64,000 bases of DNA from an uncultured Flavobacteriales bacterium (GCA_938085425.1 CALKGQ010000014.1:103762-167761), one strand, 5' to 3'; counted from the stretch's first letter, positions 43,832 to 53,160 are shown. Notes: a model not told the origin generated them from the sequence alone. A program made the numbers and translations.

Positions 43832-44266
43832 ATGAGCACCATGGTCCTACCTCGATCCCTCTTCGAACCACCAACGCTTGGACGCCCTCTGAAGGCCTTG
43901 GCCCTCGCTTTGGCCTGCGCATGGTTCACATTGGGGGAAACAGGTTGCCAATACGACGTTTTGCAACCTGAAGGCGAAGGAGGATCAGCATGTGACAGCA
44001 CAGCGGCCGTTTCCTACGCCCAGGACATCGCACCGCTTTTGGACTTGCGCTGCAACGGATGTCACTCAGGCGGCGCACCAAGCGCTGCTTTGGACCTTGC
44101 CACCCATGAAACCGTTGCACTGTATGCCACAGCTGGCATCCTTGACCAAAGGGTCTCTTTGCCAGAATCAGACCCCTTGTTCATGCCCAAGAATGGTGCG
44201 CCTCTGGACGAATGTGACCTCGGAAAGCTGCAGAGGTGGACCGACAATGGCGCCCCCAACAACTGA
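43832..44266 (+). CDS. Small c-type cytochrome-domain protein, probable lipoprotein
   Basis: 144 residues. A hydrophobic N-terminus (ALALALACAWFTLGETGC) ends in a Cys that may be lipidated. One cytochrome c motif, CNGCH at residues 74-78, follows SYAQDIAPLLDLR, and Met118 in MPKNG is a plausible distal heme ligand. The pattern IxPLLxxRCxxCH..G matches the short cytochromes of Bacteroidota YceI clusters. Likely an electron carrier facing the periplasm. The YceI-like gene follows with no gap (TGAATG), and DUF5777 follows that by a four-base overlap. Confidence 0.87.
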   Translation: MSTMVLPRSLFEPPTLGRPLKALALALACAWFTLGETGCQYDVLQPEGEGGSACDSTAAVSYAQDIAPLLDLRCNGCHSGGAPSAALDLATHETVALYATAGILDQRVSLPESDPLFMPKNGAPLDECDLGKLQRWTDNGAPNN

Positions 44267-44818
44267 ATGATGACCCCAAAATTCCTTCTCCTTTTGGCCA
44301 TTGGCAGTGCCGCTTTTTGCCGCGCTGAAGCCCAGCAATTTATGACGCGCGAAGGCCAAGTGCATTTCTTCTCGTCCACACCGTTGGAAGACATCGAAGC
44401 CGACAATGGCCAAATGAGCGCGATCCTCGACGAAGCGACAGGCGGGTTTGCCTTCCAGGTCCAAATGCGGGCCTTTCATTTTCCCAAGGCCCTCATGGAG
44501 GAGCATTTCAATGAGAGTTACGTGGAATCAGACGCCTTTCCCAAAGCCACCTTTCGCGGAACCCTTGAAGCATGGGACCCGAGCATGGAAGCCCAAGGCC
44601 CGATGGCCGTCATCGCCCAAGGTGAATTTGATTTTCACGGGGTCAAAACCGTGCGAAGCATCCCCGGCGAGATCATGAGGAAAGACGGCAAGTGGGTCTT
44701 GGATGCACGTTTTGACATCGCCTTGAAAGACCACGACATCCAAGTGCCTGCCGTGGTGCGCGACAACATCGCAGCGACCATCGCCGTCGACGTGCATGCA
44801 GAACTTGGCCCACGATGA
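44267..44818 (+). CDS. YceI-family periplasmic lipocalin-like protein
   Basis: 183 residues. Signal peptide (LLLLAIGSAAFCRAEAQ), then the YceI barrel: VHFFSSTPLEDIEADN, MRAFHFPKALMEEHFNESYVES, FPKATFRG and GEFDFHGVKTVRSIPGEI. YceI proteins bind isoprenoid or fatty lipids (family knowledge). The start directly abuts the cytochrome stop, and the gene overlaps the next by four bases (ATGA). A cytochrome/YceI/DUF5777 order recurs in Bacteroidota as far as I recall and suggests a shared periplasmic redox or lipid role. Confidence 0.93.
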   Translation: MMTPKFLLLLAIGSAAFCRAEAQQFMTREGQVHFFSSTPLEDIEADNGQMSAILDEATGGFAFQVQMRAFHFPKALMEEHFNESYVESDAFPKATFRGTLEAWDPSMEAQGPMAVIAQGEFDFHGVKTVRSIPGEIMRKDGKWVLDARFDIALKDHDIQVPAVVRDNIAATIAVDVHAELGPR

Positions 44819-45705
44819 AGCACATGACGACATTCTTCAGGGGTTGGGCTTTGATCACCATCGCCTTGTGCATTGCGTCTCCTGCCCTTGGGCAAGACTT
44901 GCTCGATCTCCTGAACGAGGGGGTTGTGGAAGAAACCCGGCCGGTCGAGGCCACGTTCAAGGACACGCGTATTGTGAACGTGCAGAGCAATGAGACCCCA
45001 GCCCAGGGCGTGATGCACTTCGTCATTGCCCACCGATTTGGGACCTTGAATTCCGGGATTTATGAATTGTGGGGTCTCGACAATGCGCAGATGAGGATGG
45101 CATTGGACTATGGCTTGAACGACCGTTTGGCCGTGGGCGTGGCGAGAAACACCTACCAAAAGACGTACGAAGTCAATGTGAAGGCACGTGTCCTGCAACA
45201 AACCAGCGGCCCAGAAGCCTTCCCCGTGAGCGTCACATGGTACTCTGTCGCCATGGCCAACGGCTTGCGCCCTTCGGAAGGCATGACGATGCCGTTCAGC
45301 CATCGGCTGAGCTATGTTCATCAAGTTGTGCTTGCCCGAAAAATGACAGAGAAATGGAGCCTTGCACTCGTGCCATCCTTTGTGCACCGCAACGTGGTGG
45401 CGACCCCCGATGAAGTGCATGACGTTTGGACCGCCGGCGTGGGCACCCGCTGGAAAGTGGCCCCAAGGGTGAGCCTGAATGGCGAGTACCACCACTACCT
45501 CAGCAAGCAATTTGACGACAGCTTCTCTCCAAGCCTCTCCCTCGGGGTGGACCTCGAAACAGGTGGCCATGTCTTCCAACTTCATGTCACCAATGCCCGA
45601 GGCATGTTTGAGCGGTCGTTTCTTGCAGAACCCGCAGGCAAATGGGCGACGGGAGATGTGTATTTTGGGTTCAACCTCAGCCGTGTTTTCACCGTTCGCG
45701 ACTGA
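44815..45705 (+). CDS. DUF5777-family outer-membrane beta-barrel protein
   Basis: 296 residues. Signal peptide ending PALGQ, then DLLDLLNEG, ATFKDTRIVNVQSNETPAQGVMHFVIAHRFG and LNSGIYELWGLDNAQMRMALDYGLNDRLAVGVARN. These conserved stretches match DUF5777 as I know it. Alternating beta strands continue to the C-terminus (YFGFNLSRVFTVRD), as in a small outer-membrane barrel. The substrate is unknown. It is translationally coupled to the YceI gene, so it probably works with it and the cytochrome. Confidence 0.82.
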   Translation: MKHMTTFFRGWALITIALCIASPALGQDLLDLLNEGVVEETRPVEATFKDTRIVNVQSNETPAQGVMHFVIAHRFGTLNSGIYELWGLDNAQMRMALDYGLNDRLAVGVARNTYQKTYEVNVKARVLQQTSGPEAFPVSVTWYSVAMANGLRPSEGMTMPFSHRLSYVHQVVLARKMTEKWSLALVPSFVHRNVVATPDEVHDVWTAGVGTRWKVAPRVSLNGEYHHYLSKQFDDSFSPSLSLGVDLETGGHVFQLHVTNARGMFERSFLAEPAGKWATGDVYFGFNLSRVFTVRD

Positions 45706-45710
45706 AGTCG

Positions 45711-45718
45711 TATCTTTG
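45711..45718 (+). promoter_or_regulatory. -7 promoter element TATCTTTG with a ~130-base leader before the DEAD-box gene
   Basis: Perfect TAnnTTTG six bases after the DUF5777 stop. The predicted transcript carries a leader of about 130 bases to the ATG at 45855, with a short GCGCGA/TCGCG hairpin at its start (45726-45740). Confidence 0.55.
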
Positions 45719-45854
45719 CCGTGAGCGCGATCATCTCGCGTTGCGTGTTTCACCGATGTCGACACGCCCCCTTTGATTTGCACGAGGCAGGATGAAGGCT
45801 GTACAGATGCGGTGCGTATGTCGCTTACGGTAACAAGCGATTCAAATCATTTTC

Positions 45855-47201
45855 ATGACATTTTCAGAAATGGGCCTGCACCCCCGTGTGCTAGATGCCC
45901 TTGTGCCTCTCGGATACGAGACGCCCACCCCCATTCAAGAGCAAGCCATCCCGCACGTCCTCAAGGGGCGCGATGTGATGGGCATTGCCCAAACAGGCAC
46001 TGGCAAAACCGCCGCGTTTTCCTTGCCCCTGGTGCACCACCTCGCCAACAATCCGATGTCAGGTCAAAAGGTGCCACGGGTGCTTGTCCTGACGCCCACC
46101 CGTGAGCTGGCCGCCCAAATCGACGAGAACGTCAAGTCTTACGCGCAACATGTGAATGTGCGTACCGCCCTCATTTTTGGTGGGGTCAGCCAGCACAAAC
46201 AGGTCAACCAGCTGCGCAAAGGAGTCGATGTGCTCGTCGCCACTCCAGGACGCCTGTTGGACCTTTGCAACCAGCGCCTGCTCTCCTTGTCAAAGGTGGA
46301 GTTTTTGGTCTTGGACGAAGCAGACACCATGTTGGACATGGGCTTCATCCATGACATTCGAAAGGTCATTGCCATGCTCCCCCAACAGAGACAGAGTTTG
46401 TTCTTCAGCGCCACCATGCCGGAAAGCATTGTGAAGCTGTCCAAAACCATCCTCACCGACCCCATCCGGGTGGAAGTCGCGCGCGTGAGCAGTGCGGCGG
46501 AGACCGTGGACCAACGCATGCTCTTTGTCAGCCAAGGAGCCAAACGCGATTTGCTCGTGGACATGTTGCAGCGGCCTGAAGTTGAAACTGCCTTGGTCTT
46601 CACACGCACGAAATACGGCGCCGACAAGGTGGTGAAATACCTGAAGAAAAATGGCCTCCGAGGAGAAGCCATCCACGGCAACAAAAGCCAACCGCAAAGG
46701 GACCGGGCCATGAATGCCTTCCGCAAAGGGAAAATCCAAGTGCTTGTGGCCACCGACATCGCGGCCCGTGGGATTGACGTCAAAGGCGTCAGCCATGTCA
46801 TCAACTTTGAAATCCCCAACATCAGCGAAACCTATGTGCACCGCATTGGCCGCACAGGAAGGGCAGGCCAAGAAGGCATTGCCTATTCTATGGTGAACGA
46901 AGGCGATGAGCGAAAGCACATGGAAAACATTTTGCGCCTGATCCGTCGGAACATTCCGTTGGAAACGGACCATCAATGGCATTTGGACTTGCCCGAATTG
47001 GAATTTGACGCCCGAACCTCCAGCCCCAAAGGCCAAGGCGGTTCATCTCGAAAAGGGCCCAAGGGTCATCACCGCGGGAACGGCAATGGGCGATCTGGAA
47101 GGCCCCTAGGGTCTGGATCCAACCAAGGCGGAGGTTCCTCCCGTCGTCCCAAAAGAAATTGGAACAAGCGTTCCAAATTCAAAGGCGGGTCTGACGCTTG
47201 A
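45855..47201 (+). CDS. DEAD-box RNA helicase (RhlE-like)
   Basis: 448 residues. All core motifs are present: the Q motif TPTPIQEQAIP, Walker A AQTGTGKT, PTRELAAQ, TPGRLLDL, DEAD in LVLDEADTML, SAT in FFSATMP, ATDIAARGIDV and HRIGRTGRAG. A basic Gly/Arg/Ser/Lys-rich tail (residues about 375-448) adds RNA affinity. It remodels RNA in ribosome assembly or mRNA decay. The long leader resembles those of cold-induced helicases, though this is only an inference here. It is separated from the preceding operon by its own promoter. Confidence 0.95.
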   Translation: MTFSEMGLHPRVLDALVPLGYETPTPIQEQAIPHVLKGRDVMGIAQTGTGKTAAFSLPLVHHLANNPMSGQKVPRVLVLTPTRELAAQIDENVKSYAQHVNVRTALIFGGVSQHKQVNQLRKGVDVLVATPGRLLDLCNQRLLSLSKVEFLVLDEADTMLDMGFIHDIRKVIAMLPQQRQSLFFSATMPESIVKLSKTILTDPIRVEVARVSSAAETVDQRMLFVSQGAKRDLLVDMLQRPEVETALVFTRTKYGADKVVKYLKKNGLRGEAIHGNKSQPQRDRAMNAFRKGKIQVLVATDIAARGIDVKGVSHVINFEIPNISETYVHRIGRTGRAGQEGIAYSMVNEGDERKHMENILRLIRRNIPLETDHQWHLDLPELEFDARTSSPKGQGGSSRKGPKGHHRGNGNGRSGRPLGSGSNQGGGSSRRPKRNWNKRSKFKGGSDA

Positions 47202-47229
47202 ATGGTTTGGCCAAGAACCTGGCCATGGT

Positions 47230-47252
47230 GGGGGTCTCGGCTTGGGACCCCC
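47230..47252. terminator. GC-rich hairpin between convergent helicase and efflux genes
   Basis: GGGGGTC and GACCCCC form a seven-base stem with a nine-base loop in the 120-base gap 47202-47321. No T-run on either side, so it is a weak terminator at best. TTGGCCAA and TGGCCA palindromes lie just left of it. Confidence 0.4.
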
Positions 47253-47321
47253 GCTCTCTCCAAACGTGCCACACGTCCTCGCCCACCCGAGGTCCTGTGC
47301 ACAGTTGTTCAAGTGGAAAGC

Positions 47322-48428
47322 TCACTCGTAGCGCGGTTGGTTCCACACCTTGATCTCGTCGGTCATCGACACCCCTGACAAGATCTCTGTGCGCATCCCA
47401 TCGCTCAACCCCAGTTCAATCCGCCGCTTTTCATAGGTGTCAGATGCCACCAAAACCTCCACGTAGGCCCCACTTTCATCGTATTGCAAGAGGCGCTCGT
47501 TCAGCACCAGGACATCCTTTCGCTCGTCGAGCACAACTTGGGCCGTCGCGGAATATCCTGCGCGAAGAAACTGGTGATCTTCCAACATCACCGCAGCCTT
47601 GACCTCAAACTGAATGGCCCCTCCTTCCGCAACGCCCTTGGGGGCGATGTGCTCCAGGGTGGCGGGGAATTGACTCCCCTCAATGGCGCCAATGGTCAAA
47701 CGCAAATTCATTCCCTCGTGAAGCTTCTCGACCTCACTTTCGTCGATTTTCCCTACAAACTGCAAATCCGACATGTCGGCCACGGTCGCCATGGTGGTTC
47801 CCTCGTTGAAGTTGTTCGCCTCAATCACACTGTTGCCCTTCTTCACCGGCACCTCCAACACCATGCCTGACACGGTGGCCCGAACGGAGGTGTTGGACGC
47901 ACTGTTCCCTCCCCTTGCCGTGACCCCCTCCTGGACAATGCGAAGGTTGTCCTCTGCAGAAAACAGCTCCTCTCTCGCTTGCTTGAGGGCCAAGCCTGTG
48001 CGCTGAACCTCCGTAGGAGCCAACACGCCACGCTCCAACAAATCTGCATTTCTGTTGTGGTTGGTTTCTGCATCCTCCAATGTGATTTGCGCCCGGGCAA
48101 GACGAGATTCAGCATTGCTCCAAGCCGCCACATCTGGAACCAGCATGACTTCGGCAAGGACATCTCCCTCGGCCACAACGTCTCCCGGTTCCACCATCAC
48201 CTCTCGGACAATGCCCGATACTTGAGGTTTGATCAAAATTTCTTGGCGCGGCTGCACGCTTCCCGACGCCATGGTTTGGACCACAACATCCCCCATGAAT
48301 GCCTGGTCGGTGGCAAAAGTTGCCTCCGCTTCCATCTCTTGGTCACGCAGTTGCTTCAGGGTGTACAAGGTCCCCAAGAGGACCACCAACACACCTGCCA
48401 ACAACACCATCACTTTTCCATCCTTCAT
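47322..48428 (-). CDS. MacA-like periplasmic adaptor (membrane fusion protein)
   Basis: 368 residues. One N-terminal membrane anchor (VMVLLAGVLVVLLGTLYTL), then the split lipoyl domain (IKPQVSGIVREVMVEPGDVVAEGDVLAEV and its return half VSGMVLEVPVKKGN), an alpha-hairpin between them, and beta-barrel and membrane-proximal domains. It links an inner-membrane ABC transporter to an outer-membrane channel, which is not encoded here. The ATG at 48428 is used; the longer frame overlaps the permease gene. Last gene of the four-gene efflux operon, 31 bases after permease 2. Confidence 0.92.
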   Translation of the reverse strand: MKDGKVMVLLAGVLVVLLGTLYTLKQLRDQEMEAEATFATDQAFMGDVVVQTMASGSVQPRQEILIKPQVSGIVREVMVEPGDVVAEGDVLAEVMLVPDVAAWSNAESRLARAQITLEDAETNHNRNADLLERGVLAPTEVQRTGLALKQAREELFSAEDNLRIVQEGVTARGGNSASNTSVRATVSGMVLEVPVKKGNSVIEANNFNEGTTMATVADMSDLQFVGKIDESEVEKLHEGMNLRLTIGAIEGSQFPATLEHIAPKGVAEGGAIQFEVKAAVMLEDHQFLRAGYSATAQVVLDERKDVLVLNERLLQYDESGAYVEVLVASDTYEKRRIELGLSDGMRTEILSGVSMTDEIKVWNQPRYE

Positions 48429-48459
48429 TGCTTCATTTTTGAGTCGTTGTTCATCGGAA

Positions 48460-49722
48460 TCAGGAACGCAAGGCTTCAACAGGCTGGATGCGCAATGCCC
48501 TCGCCGCAGGCAAAATACCTGCAAACACCCCAAGCACCGTCATGGTGGCCAGCGCTGTCCAAAGCACAGAACTGGTGACATGTGGATGCCTGAAGATGCC
48601 GTTGCCTTCCTGCATCACCAAATATCCATCCAAGGCGTCGAGCGCAGCCACACCCAAAATGGCACCGACCAAACCTGACAGCGCCGTCAGCGCCAAAGTT
48701 TCTGCCATGATTTGGACCACAATGATCCTGGGTGTGGCGCCCAAGGCCCGGCGCACACCGAGCTCAAGCGTGCGCTCCTTGATGGTGATGAGCATGATGT
48801 TCATGATGCCGATCACGCCTGCCAAGAGGGCGAGCCCTCCAAACACAAAGGACACCCATCGAAAGGCCCCAAAAACCGTCTCCATTTCCTCGTGTTCCTC
48901 CGCCATGCTCCAGTGGCCAAAGGCCCGATCGTCTTGGGGATGGATTCCTTTTTGCGCTTTCAACAACCGTAGGACCTCTGCCATGGCCGTGTCGCCCTGC
49001 ACGTCTTCGCGGATCAACAAGCTGAGCCATCCCACCTCGTCTCCTTTGTGGAAGGCGTGGTTGAAAGTGGTGAATGGGACAAACAGGTTGTTCTCACTTT
49101 CCTCCGCATCCTCTCCAGTCTGTTGGCTTCGGTACACCCCCACCACGGTGAAGTTCACCCCCGACACCTGGATTGTTTGGCCCAAAACCTCTTCGTTTTT
49201 GTCAAAGAGCAATTGCCGCACACGCTTTCCTATGACGGCCACCTTCCTGCGATCTTCCAGATCCTTTTGGTTGACGTAACGGCCCTCCATGATGACGATG
49301 GGGTCAATGTCTTTGTATGCGGGGACATCTCCATAGACGCCGCACGCGGCCGTCTTCATCCCATGTGAGACATTGTTCCCGCCTTGCCAGCCGCCCAATT
49401 GGTTCCTTGGCGCCACCGCCTCCAAGGTGGTCGCATGTTCTTCCAAATGGGCCACATCGGCAGCCTGCAATCGGAAATACCGGCCCTTGGGGTAGCCCTT
49501 GAAGGGCATGGTGGTTTGATTCGTCCACAAGAAGGCGCTGTTCTTGACACGGCTACCCAAATCCGCCTTGACACCTTCCTCCAAACCGTTCGACGCGCCC
49601 ACAGTGATCAAAATCATGAACATGCCCCAGCCCACGCCCAATGAACTCATCAGCGTTCGGAATGGATTCCGCAGCATCACCTGCGCCAACTCCAACCATG
49701 GGTCTCTTTCCCACCACCTCAT
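48460..49722 (-). CDS. MacB/FtsX-like ABC permease 2
   Basis: 420 residues. One N-terminal membrane segment, a large periplasmic MacB_PCD-like domain (residues about 45-270), then three C-terminal segments. FtsX signatures are LLAGVIGIMNIMLITIKERTLELGVRRALGAT and the closing PAARALRIQPVEALRS. It lacks an ATPase domain, unlike E. coli MacB, and uses the separate ATPase of the operon. It starts with a four-base ATGA overlap with permease 1. The two permeases differ clearly in sequence, so a heterodimer is likely. Confidence 0.92.
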   Translation of the reverse strand: MRWWERDPWLELAQVMLRNPFRTLMSSLGVGWGMFMILITVGASNGLEEGVKADLGSRVKNSAFLWTNQTTMPFKGYPKGRYFRLQAADVAHLEEHATTLEAVAPRNQLGGWQGGNNVSHGMKTAACGVYGDVPAYKDIDPIVIMEGRYVNQKDLEDRRKVAVIGKRVRQLLFDKNEEVLGQTIQVSGVNFTVVGVYRSQQTGEDAEESENNLFVPFTTFNHAFHKGDEVGWLSLLIREDVQGDTAMAEVLRLLKAQKGIHPQDDRAFGHWSMAEEHEEMETVFGAFRWVSFVFGGLALLAGVIGIMNIMLITIKERTLELGVRRALGATPRIIVVQIMAETLALTALSGLVGAILGVAALDALDGYLVMQEGNGIFRHPHVTSSVLWTALATMTVLGVFAGILPAARALRIQPVEALRS

Positions 49723-50960
49723 TCGTCCCGAAGTGCTTCAACAGGCCGAATGGACAATGCGCGCAGGGCTGGTCCAAGACCGCTGGCCAACCCGACCAGC
49801 ACCAAGATCAATAGGGCCCAAAGCGCAATGCGCACATCCACCTGTGGGTTTTGGAAATACTCATGCTCGGCCATGGGGGCCACACCCTTCAAGACGGCCA
49901 CTGCAGCCACCAGCCCCAAGCACCCACTCCAGGTCATCAACACGGCCGACTCCATCACCACCAATCCCACGATGCTTCCGTTCGAGGCGCCCAAGGCCCT
50001 TCTCACCCCTATTTCCTTCGTGCGCTCCTTGACCCCAATGGCCAAAATGTTGGCAACACCCACCGCTCCTGCCAGCAAGGTCATCAAACCAATCCCCCAA
50101 ATGAACCAACGGATGCCTTCAAAGATGGATGCATAGATGGCGTATTCCTCGTTGTTGTTGTCCACCTCCACCCCCCTCGGATCGTCTGGATGCACCCCTT
50201 TGACATCCTTCAGCCAAGACAACATGTTGGCACTTTGCACCACCGTCTCTTCTGTGGTCAACGCCCCCGTCCCAAGAATGACTTGTTCCATGCTGTCGTC
50301 GCTGCGGAAGAGCGACTGCGCTGTCGTGAAGGGGATGTAGGCCACCCGGTTCTCCCATCTTGAACCTGGATCCTCAAACGTTCCCACCACCTGAAAAAGC
50401 ACGCCATTGAGACGGAAAAAGGCCCCTACGGCATCCTCATTCTTGAACAGTTCTTGCACAATGTTGGGGCCCACCACCGCAACTTTTTTGGCTTCACTTA
50501 CGTCGCCGGCATGCAAGAATCGACCTGAAAGCAGGGTCGTGCGTTCGAGCTCCAAGTGGTCCGGGTCCACACCACGAAGCCCAAAGTTTCCCATCTCTGC
50601 CTTTCCATTCTTGGCATCATGGACCATCTCCACCCCCCACATCCGTATCCGTCTTGAAAAGGCCGGCACCGTGTCCGCCTTGGCAAACAATCCAGGAACG
50701 TCCCGGTTGTTGAGCTTGACCCTGCGGTTGCTTTGGTGTCCTTTGTAGGGCAGTTGCGTTCTGCCTGTGTTGACCCAAATGCTGTTCACTGCATCGTCTG
50801 AAAATTGCTGCTCCACGCCATTTCGAAGGCCAAAGCCAAGCCCCTGCATCACGACGAGGATGAACATGCCAAGCGCCACACTCAACCCCGTGAGCGTGGC
50901 ACGCAAAGGGTGAGACATCAGGTTGTGGGCCACCTCAAGCCATGCGTCCTTATCCCACAT
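49719..50960 (-). CDS. MacB/FtsX-like ABC permease 1
   Basis: 413 residues, same architecture as permease 2: N-terminal membrane segment, periplasmic domain, three C-terminal segments. Signatures are LLAGAVGVANILAIGVKERTKEIGVRRALGAS and the end LRALSIRPVEALRDE. It begins [20 protein letters not shown], parallel to permease 2's MRWWERDPWLELAQVMLRNPFR, so the two arose by duplication. The ATG at 50960 overlaps the end of the ATPase gene by 11 bases. The longer frame to 51032 lies in ATPase coding sequence. Confidence 0.92.
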   Translation of the reverse strand: MWDKDAWLEVAHNLMSHPLRATLTGLSVALGMFILVVMQGLGFGLRNGVEQQFSDDAVNSIWVNTGRTQLPYKGHQSNRRVKLNNRDVPGLFAKADTVPAFSRRIRMWGVEMVHDAKNGKAEMGNFGLRGVDPDHLELERTTLLSGRFLHAGDVSEAKKVAVVGPNIVQELFKNEDAVGAFFRLNGVLFQVVGTFEDPGSRWENRVAYIPFTTAQSLFRSDDSMEQVILGTGALTTEETVVQSANMLSWLKDVKGVHPDDPRGVEVDNNNEEYAIYASIFEGIRWFIWGIGLMTLLAGAVGVANILAIGVKERTKEIGVRRALGASNGSIVGLVVMESAVLMTWSGCLGLVAAVAVLKGVAPMAEHEYFQNPQVDVRIALWALLILVLVGLASGLGPALRALSIRPVEALRDE

Positions 50961-51627
50961 GCCCTTCAGTTTCAACCCTGCCGTCCCGCAAGCGGATGAT
51001 GCGCTTGCACCCTTCGGCAATGTCGTGTTCATGTGTCACCACGACCAAGGTCATGCCGTCTGCATTCAACTCTTGCAACAAGGACATGACCTCGTGAGAG
51101 GTCGCACTGTCCAAAGCACCTGTCGGTTCGTCGGCCAAAATCACCTCGGGATTGCCCGCCAAGGATCGGGCGATGGCCACTCGCTGCTTTTGTCCCCCAC
51201 TCAACTGAGACGGCAAGTGATCGGCCCATTCCAAAAGTCCCACACGCTCAAGAAGCGCGTGGGCCCGAAGCATCCGTTCCTTGCGAGGCACCTTTTGATA
51301 GTACAATGGCAGAGCGACGTTCTCTGCCGCTGTTTTGAAGCCAATCAAATTGAAACTCTGGAAGACAAATCCCAGCATGTCCAAGCGGGTCTCAGCGGCT
51401 CGGCGCTCGGTCAGCTTGGACATTTCCTGCCCCCCAAGGTGGTAAGAGCCCTGGTCGTAGCTGTCCAAAAGCCCAAGAACATTCAACAAAGTAGACTTTC
51501 CTGATCCAGATGAGCCCATGATGGCGACGAGATCCCCTTTTGCCACTTCCAAATCCACACCCTTGAGCACTTGCAATGTGTGACTCCCGGTTTGAAAAGA
51601 TTTGGTGATGCCCTGGAGGTGGATCAT
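50950..51627 (-). CDS. MacB/LolD-type ABC transporter ATPase
   Basis: 225 residues. Walker [10 protein letters not shown] at 38-46, Q-loop [10 protein letters not shown], signature [16 protein letters not shown], Walker [14 protein letters not shown] and the H-loop VVVTHEHD. This is the MacB/LolD subgroup that powers FtsX-type permeases without moving substrate through the membrane core. It heads the operon ATPase, permease, permease, adaptor. The ATG at 51627 is supported by a perfect TATCTTTG promoter element six bases upstream. Substrate unknown: antibiotics, lipoproteins or peptides. Confidence 0.95.
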   Translation of the reverse strand: MIHLQGITKSFQTGSHTLQVLKGVDLEVAKGDLVAIMGSSGSGKSTLLNVLGLLDSYDQGSYHLGGQEMSKLTERRAAETRLDMLGFVFQSFNLIGFKTAAENVALPLYYQKVPRKERMLRAHALLERVGLLEWADHLPSQLSGGQKQRVAIARSLAGNPEVILADEPTGALDSATSHEVMSLLQELNADGMTLVVVTHEHDIAEGCKRIIRLRDGRVETEGHVG

Positions 51628-51633
51628 GAACTT

Positions 51634-51641
51634 CAAAGATA
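51634..51641 (-). promoter_or_regulatory. -7 promoter element TATCTTTG for the efflux operon
   Basis: Perfect TAnnTTTG on the minus strand, six bases before the ATG of the ATPase gene, so the mRNA is probably leaderless. It is divergent from the decarboxylase promoter 34 bases away. Confidence 0.6.
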
Positions 51642-51674
51642 CAGGCCCATCCTCCCTCGATAAGAGGCAAGCTG

Positions 51675-51682
51675 TACCTTTC
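51675..51682 (+). promoter_or_regulatory. -7 promoter element TACCTTTC for the decarboxylase gene
   Basis: Seven of eight bases match TAnnTTTG, 14 bases before the ATG at 51697. The predicted leader is under ten bases. Confidence 0.45.
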
Positions 51683-51696
51683 GAAAAATCCCTTCC

Positions 51697-53160
51697 ATGG
51701 ATGCTCTGAATGCCTTGCCACCTCTCCCTCCAGCGCTTTCGAATGCATACGATCCTGAAAAATTCAGAAGCTTTGGCCATAAAATGGTGGACATGCTTGC
51801 CGACCATTTGGAACACAGTCAAAAACGCGGTGCCCAAAGCAGTTTTCCAGGGCACACGCCGTCAGAAGAAATGGCCTTTTGGAAAGCAGTCCTTCAAGGG
51901 GAAGCTCCCTCCGACCAAGGGTCGTTGTTGAAGGCCATGCTGCAACGCTCCAACCAATTGCACGACCCCCGTTACATGGGCCATCAAGTCGCTGTGCCTC
52001 TCCCCCAAGAAGCGTGGGTTGGGGCCATGACCGACTTGATGAACAATGGACAGGCCATCTTTGAAATGGGGCCAAGCAACGCCGCACTTGAGGAACTTTT
52101 GATGCGGGAAATCGGCCAAATGTTGGGCCTTCCTGAAGGTTGTGGAGGCATTTTATGCCACGGAGGAACCTTGGGAAATTTGGTGGCATTGCTTGCTGCC
52201 CAGCGCCATGTCTCCCTCCGACAAGGGAGAGACTCTTGGACGGAAGGCATCCAGCCTGGCACAGTGGCCGTTCTCGTGTCGGAACAAGCCCATTATTGCA
52301 TCGACCGCGCGGTCCGCATTTTGGGTTGGGGCTCAGAGGCAATTGTCCTGGTCGGGACCGATGACCACCACCGCATGGACCTTGAAGATCTTTCGCACAA
52401 GGCCCAGGCATTGACGTCCCAAGGCAAAAACATCTTGGCCCTCGTCGGAAGCGCCTGCACCACAAGCACAGGAGCCTTCGACCCACTGCAAGGCATGGCC
52501 GACTGGGCCGAAGCAAATGATGTCTGGTTTCATGTGGACGGGGCCCACGGGGCGCCCGTGGCCTTCAGCGAAACGCACCGCCACCTCGTCCAAGGCATGA
52601 ACCGGGCACAAAGTGTGGTCATGGATTTCCACAAACTGTGTGGCCTGCCAGCACTTTGCACAGGGGTGTTCTACCGCGACCGAGGCCAGAGCTTCCTCCC
52701 CTTTCTCCAAGAGGCAGAATACCTCTGGTCAGATGCCGCGCAAGAGGACTGGTGGGACACTGGAAAGCGGACCTTGGAATGCACCAAGCGCATGTTGAGC
52801 ACACGGCTCATGTCCCTGCGGTCTGGGCCTGGGTATGACATTTGGGGGACACTGGTGGACAGGCTTTGGGAGGTGGCCAGCTGCTTCGCCGCTGAGATCC
52901 GACACCGGGAAGGATGGGAATTGGCCATGACACCTCAAGCGAACATTGTGTGCTTCCGACCGAAGGCCTTTCAAAAACTGACCGCTGCTGAAATCCAAGC
53001 GCACCGGGCGACCTATCTGCGCAATGGATCGGGCTATGTTGTCTCCACGACCATCCATGGCGAGCGATGGCTGCGATGCACCTTCATGAACCCATTGACA
53101 GAGGCCCAGGACTTGCGAGAGATGCTGGCGCAATGGGATGATATTTTGGCAGCAGACTGA
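51697..53160 (+). CDS. Group II PLP-dependent amino-acid decarboxylase
   Basis: 487 residues. The fold-type I decarboxylase signature is complete: GGTLGNLVALLAAQ, HVDGAHGAPVAFS (Asp binding the PLP nitrogen), and MDFHKLCGLPALCTG with Lys313 as the Schiff-base lysine. The DPRYMGHQVAVP segment is typical of the aromatic-amino-acid, diaminobutyrate and glutamate decarboxylase group. The common DxHKW variant is DFHKL here, so the substrate is uncertain. Cytoplasmic. It is followed after 78 bases by typA on the same strand. The product would be an amine, interesting beside the deacetylase-family gene four genes on. Confidence 0.92.
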   Translation: MDALNALPPLPPALSNAYDPEKFRSFGHKMVDMLADHLEHSQKRGAQSSFPGHTPSEEMAFWKAVLQGEAPSDQGSLLKAMLQRSNQLHDPRYMGHQVAVPLPQEAWVGAMTDLMNNGQAIFEMGPSNAALEELLMREIGQMLGLPEGCGGILCHGGTLGNLVALLAAQRHVSLRQGRDSWTEGIQPGTVAVLVSEQAHYCIDRAVRILGWGSEAIVLVGTDDHHRMDLEDLSHKAQALTSQGKNILALVGSACTTSTGAFDPLQGMADWAEANDVWFHVDGAHGAPVAFSETHRHLVQGMNRAQSVVMDFHKLCGLPALCTGVFYRDRGQSFLPFLQEAEYLWSDAAQEDWWDTGKRTLECTKRMLSTRLMSLRSGPGYDIWGTLVDRLWEVASCFAAEIRHREGWELAMTPQANIVCFRPKAFQKLTAAEIQAHRATYLRNGSGYVVSTTIHGERWLRCTFMNPLTEAQDLREMLAQWDDILAAD

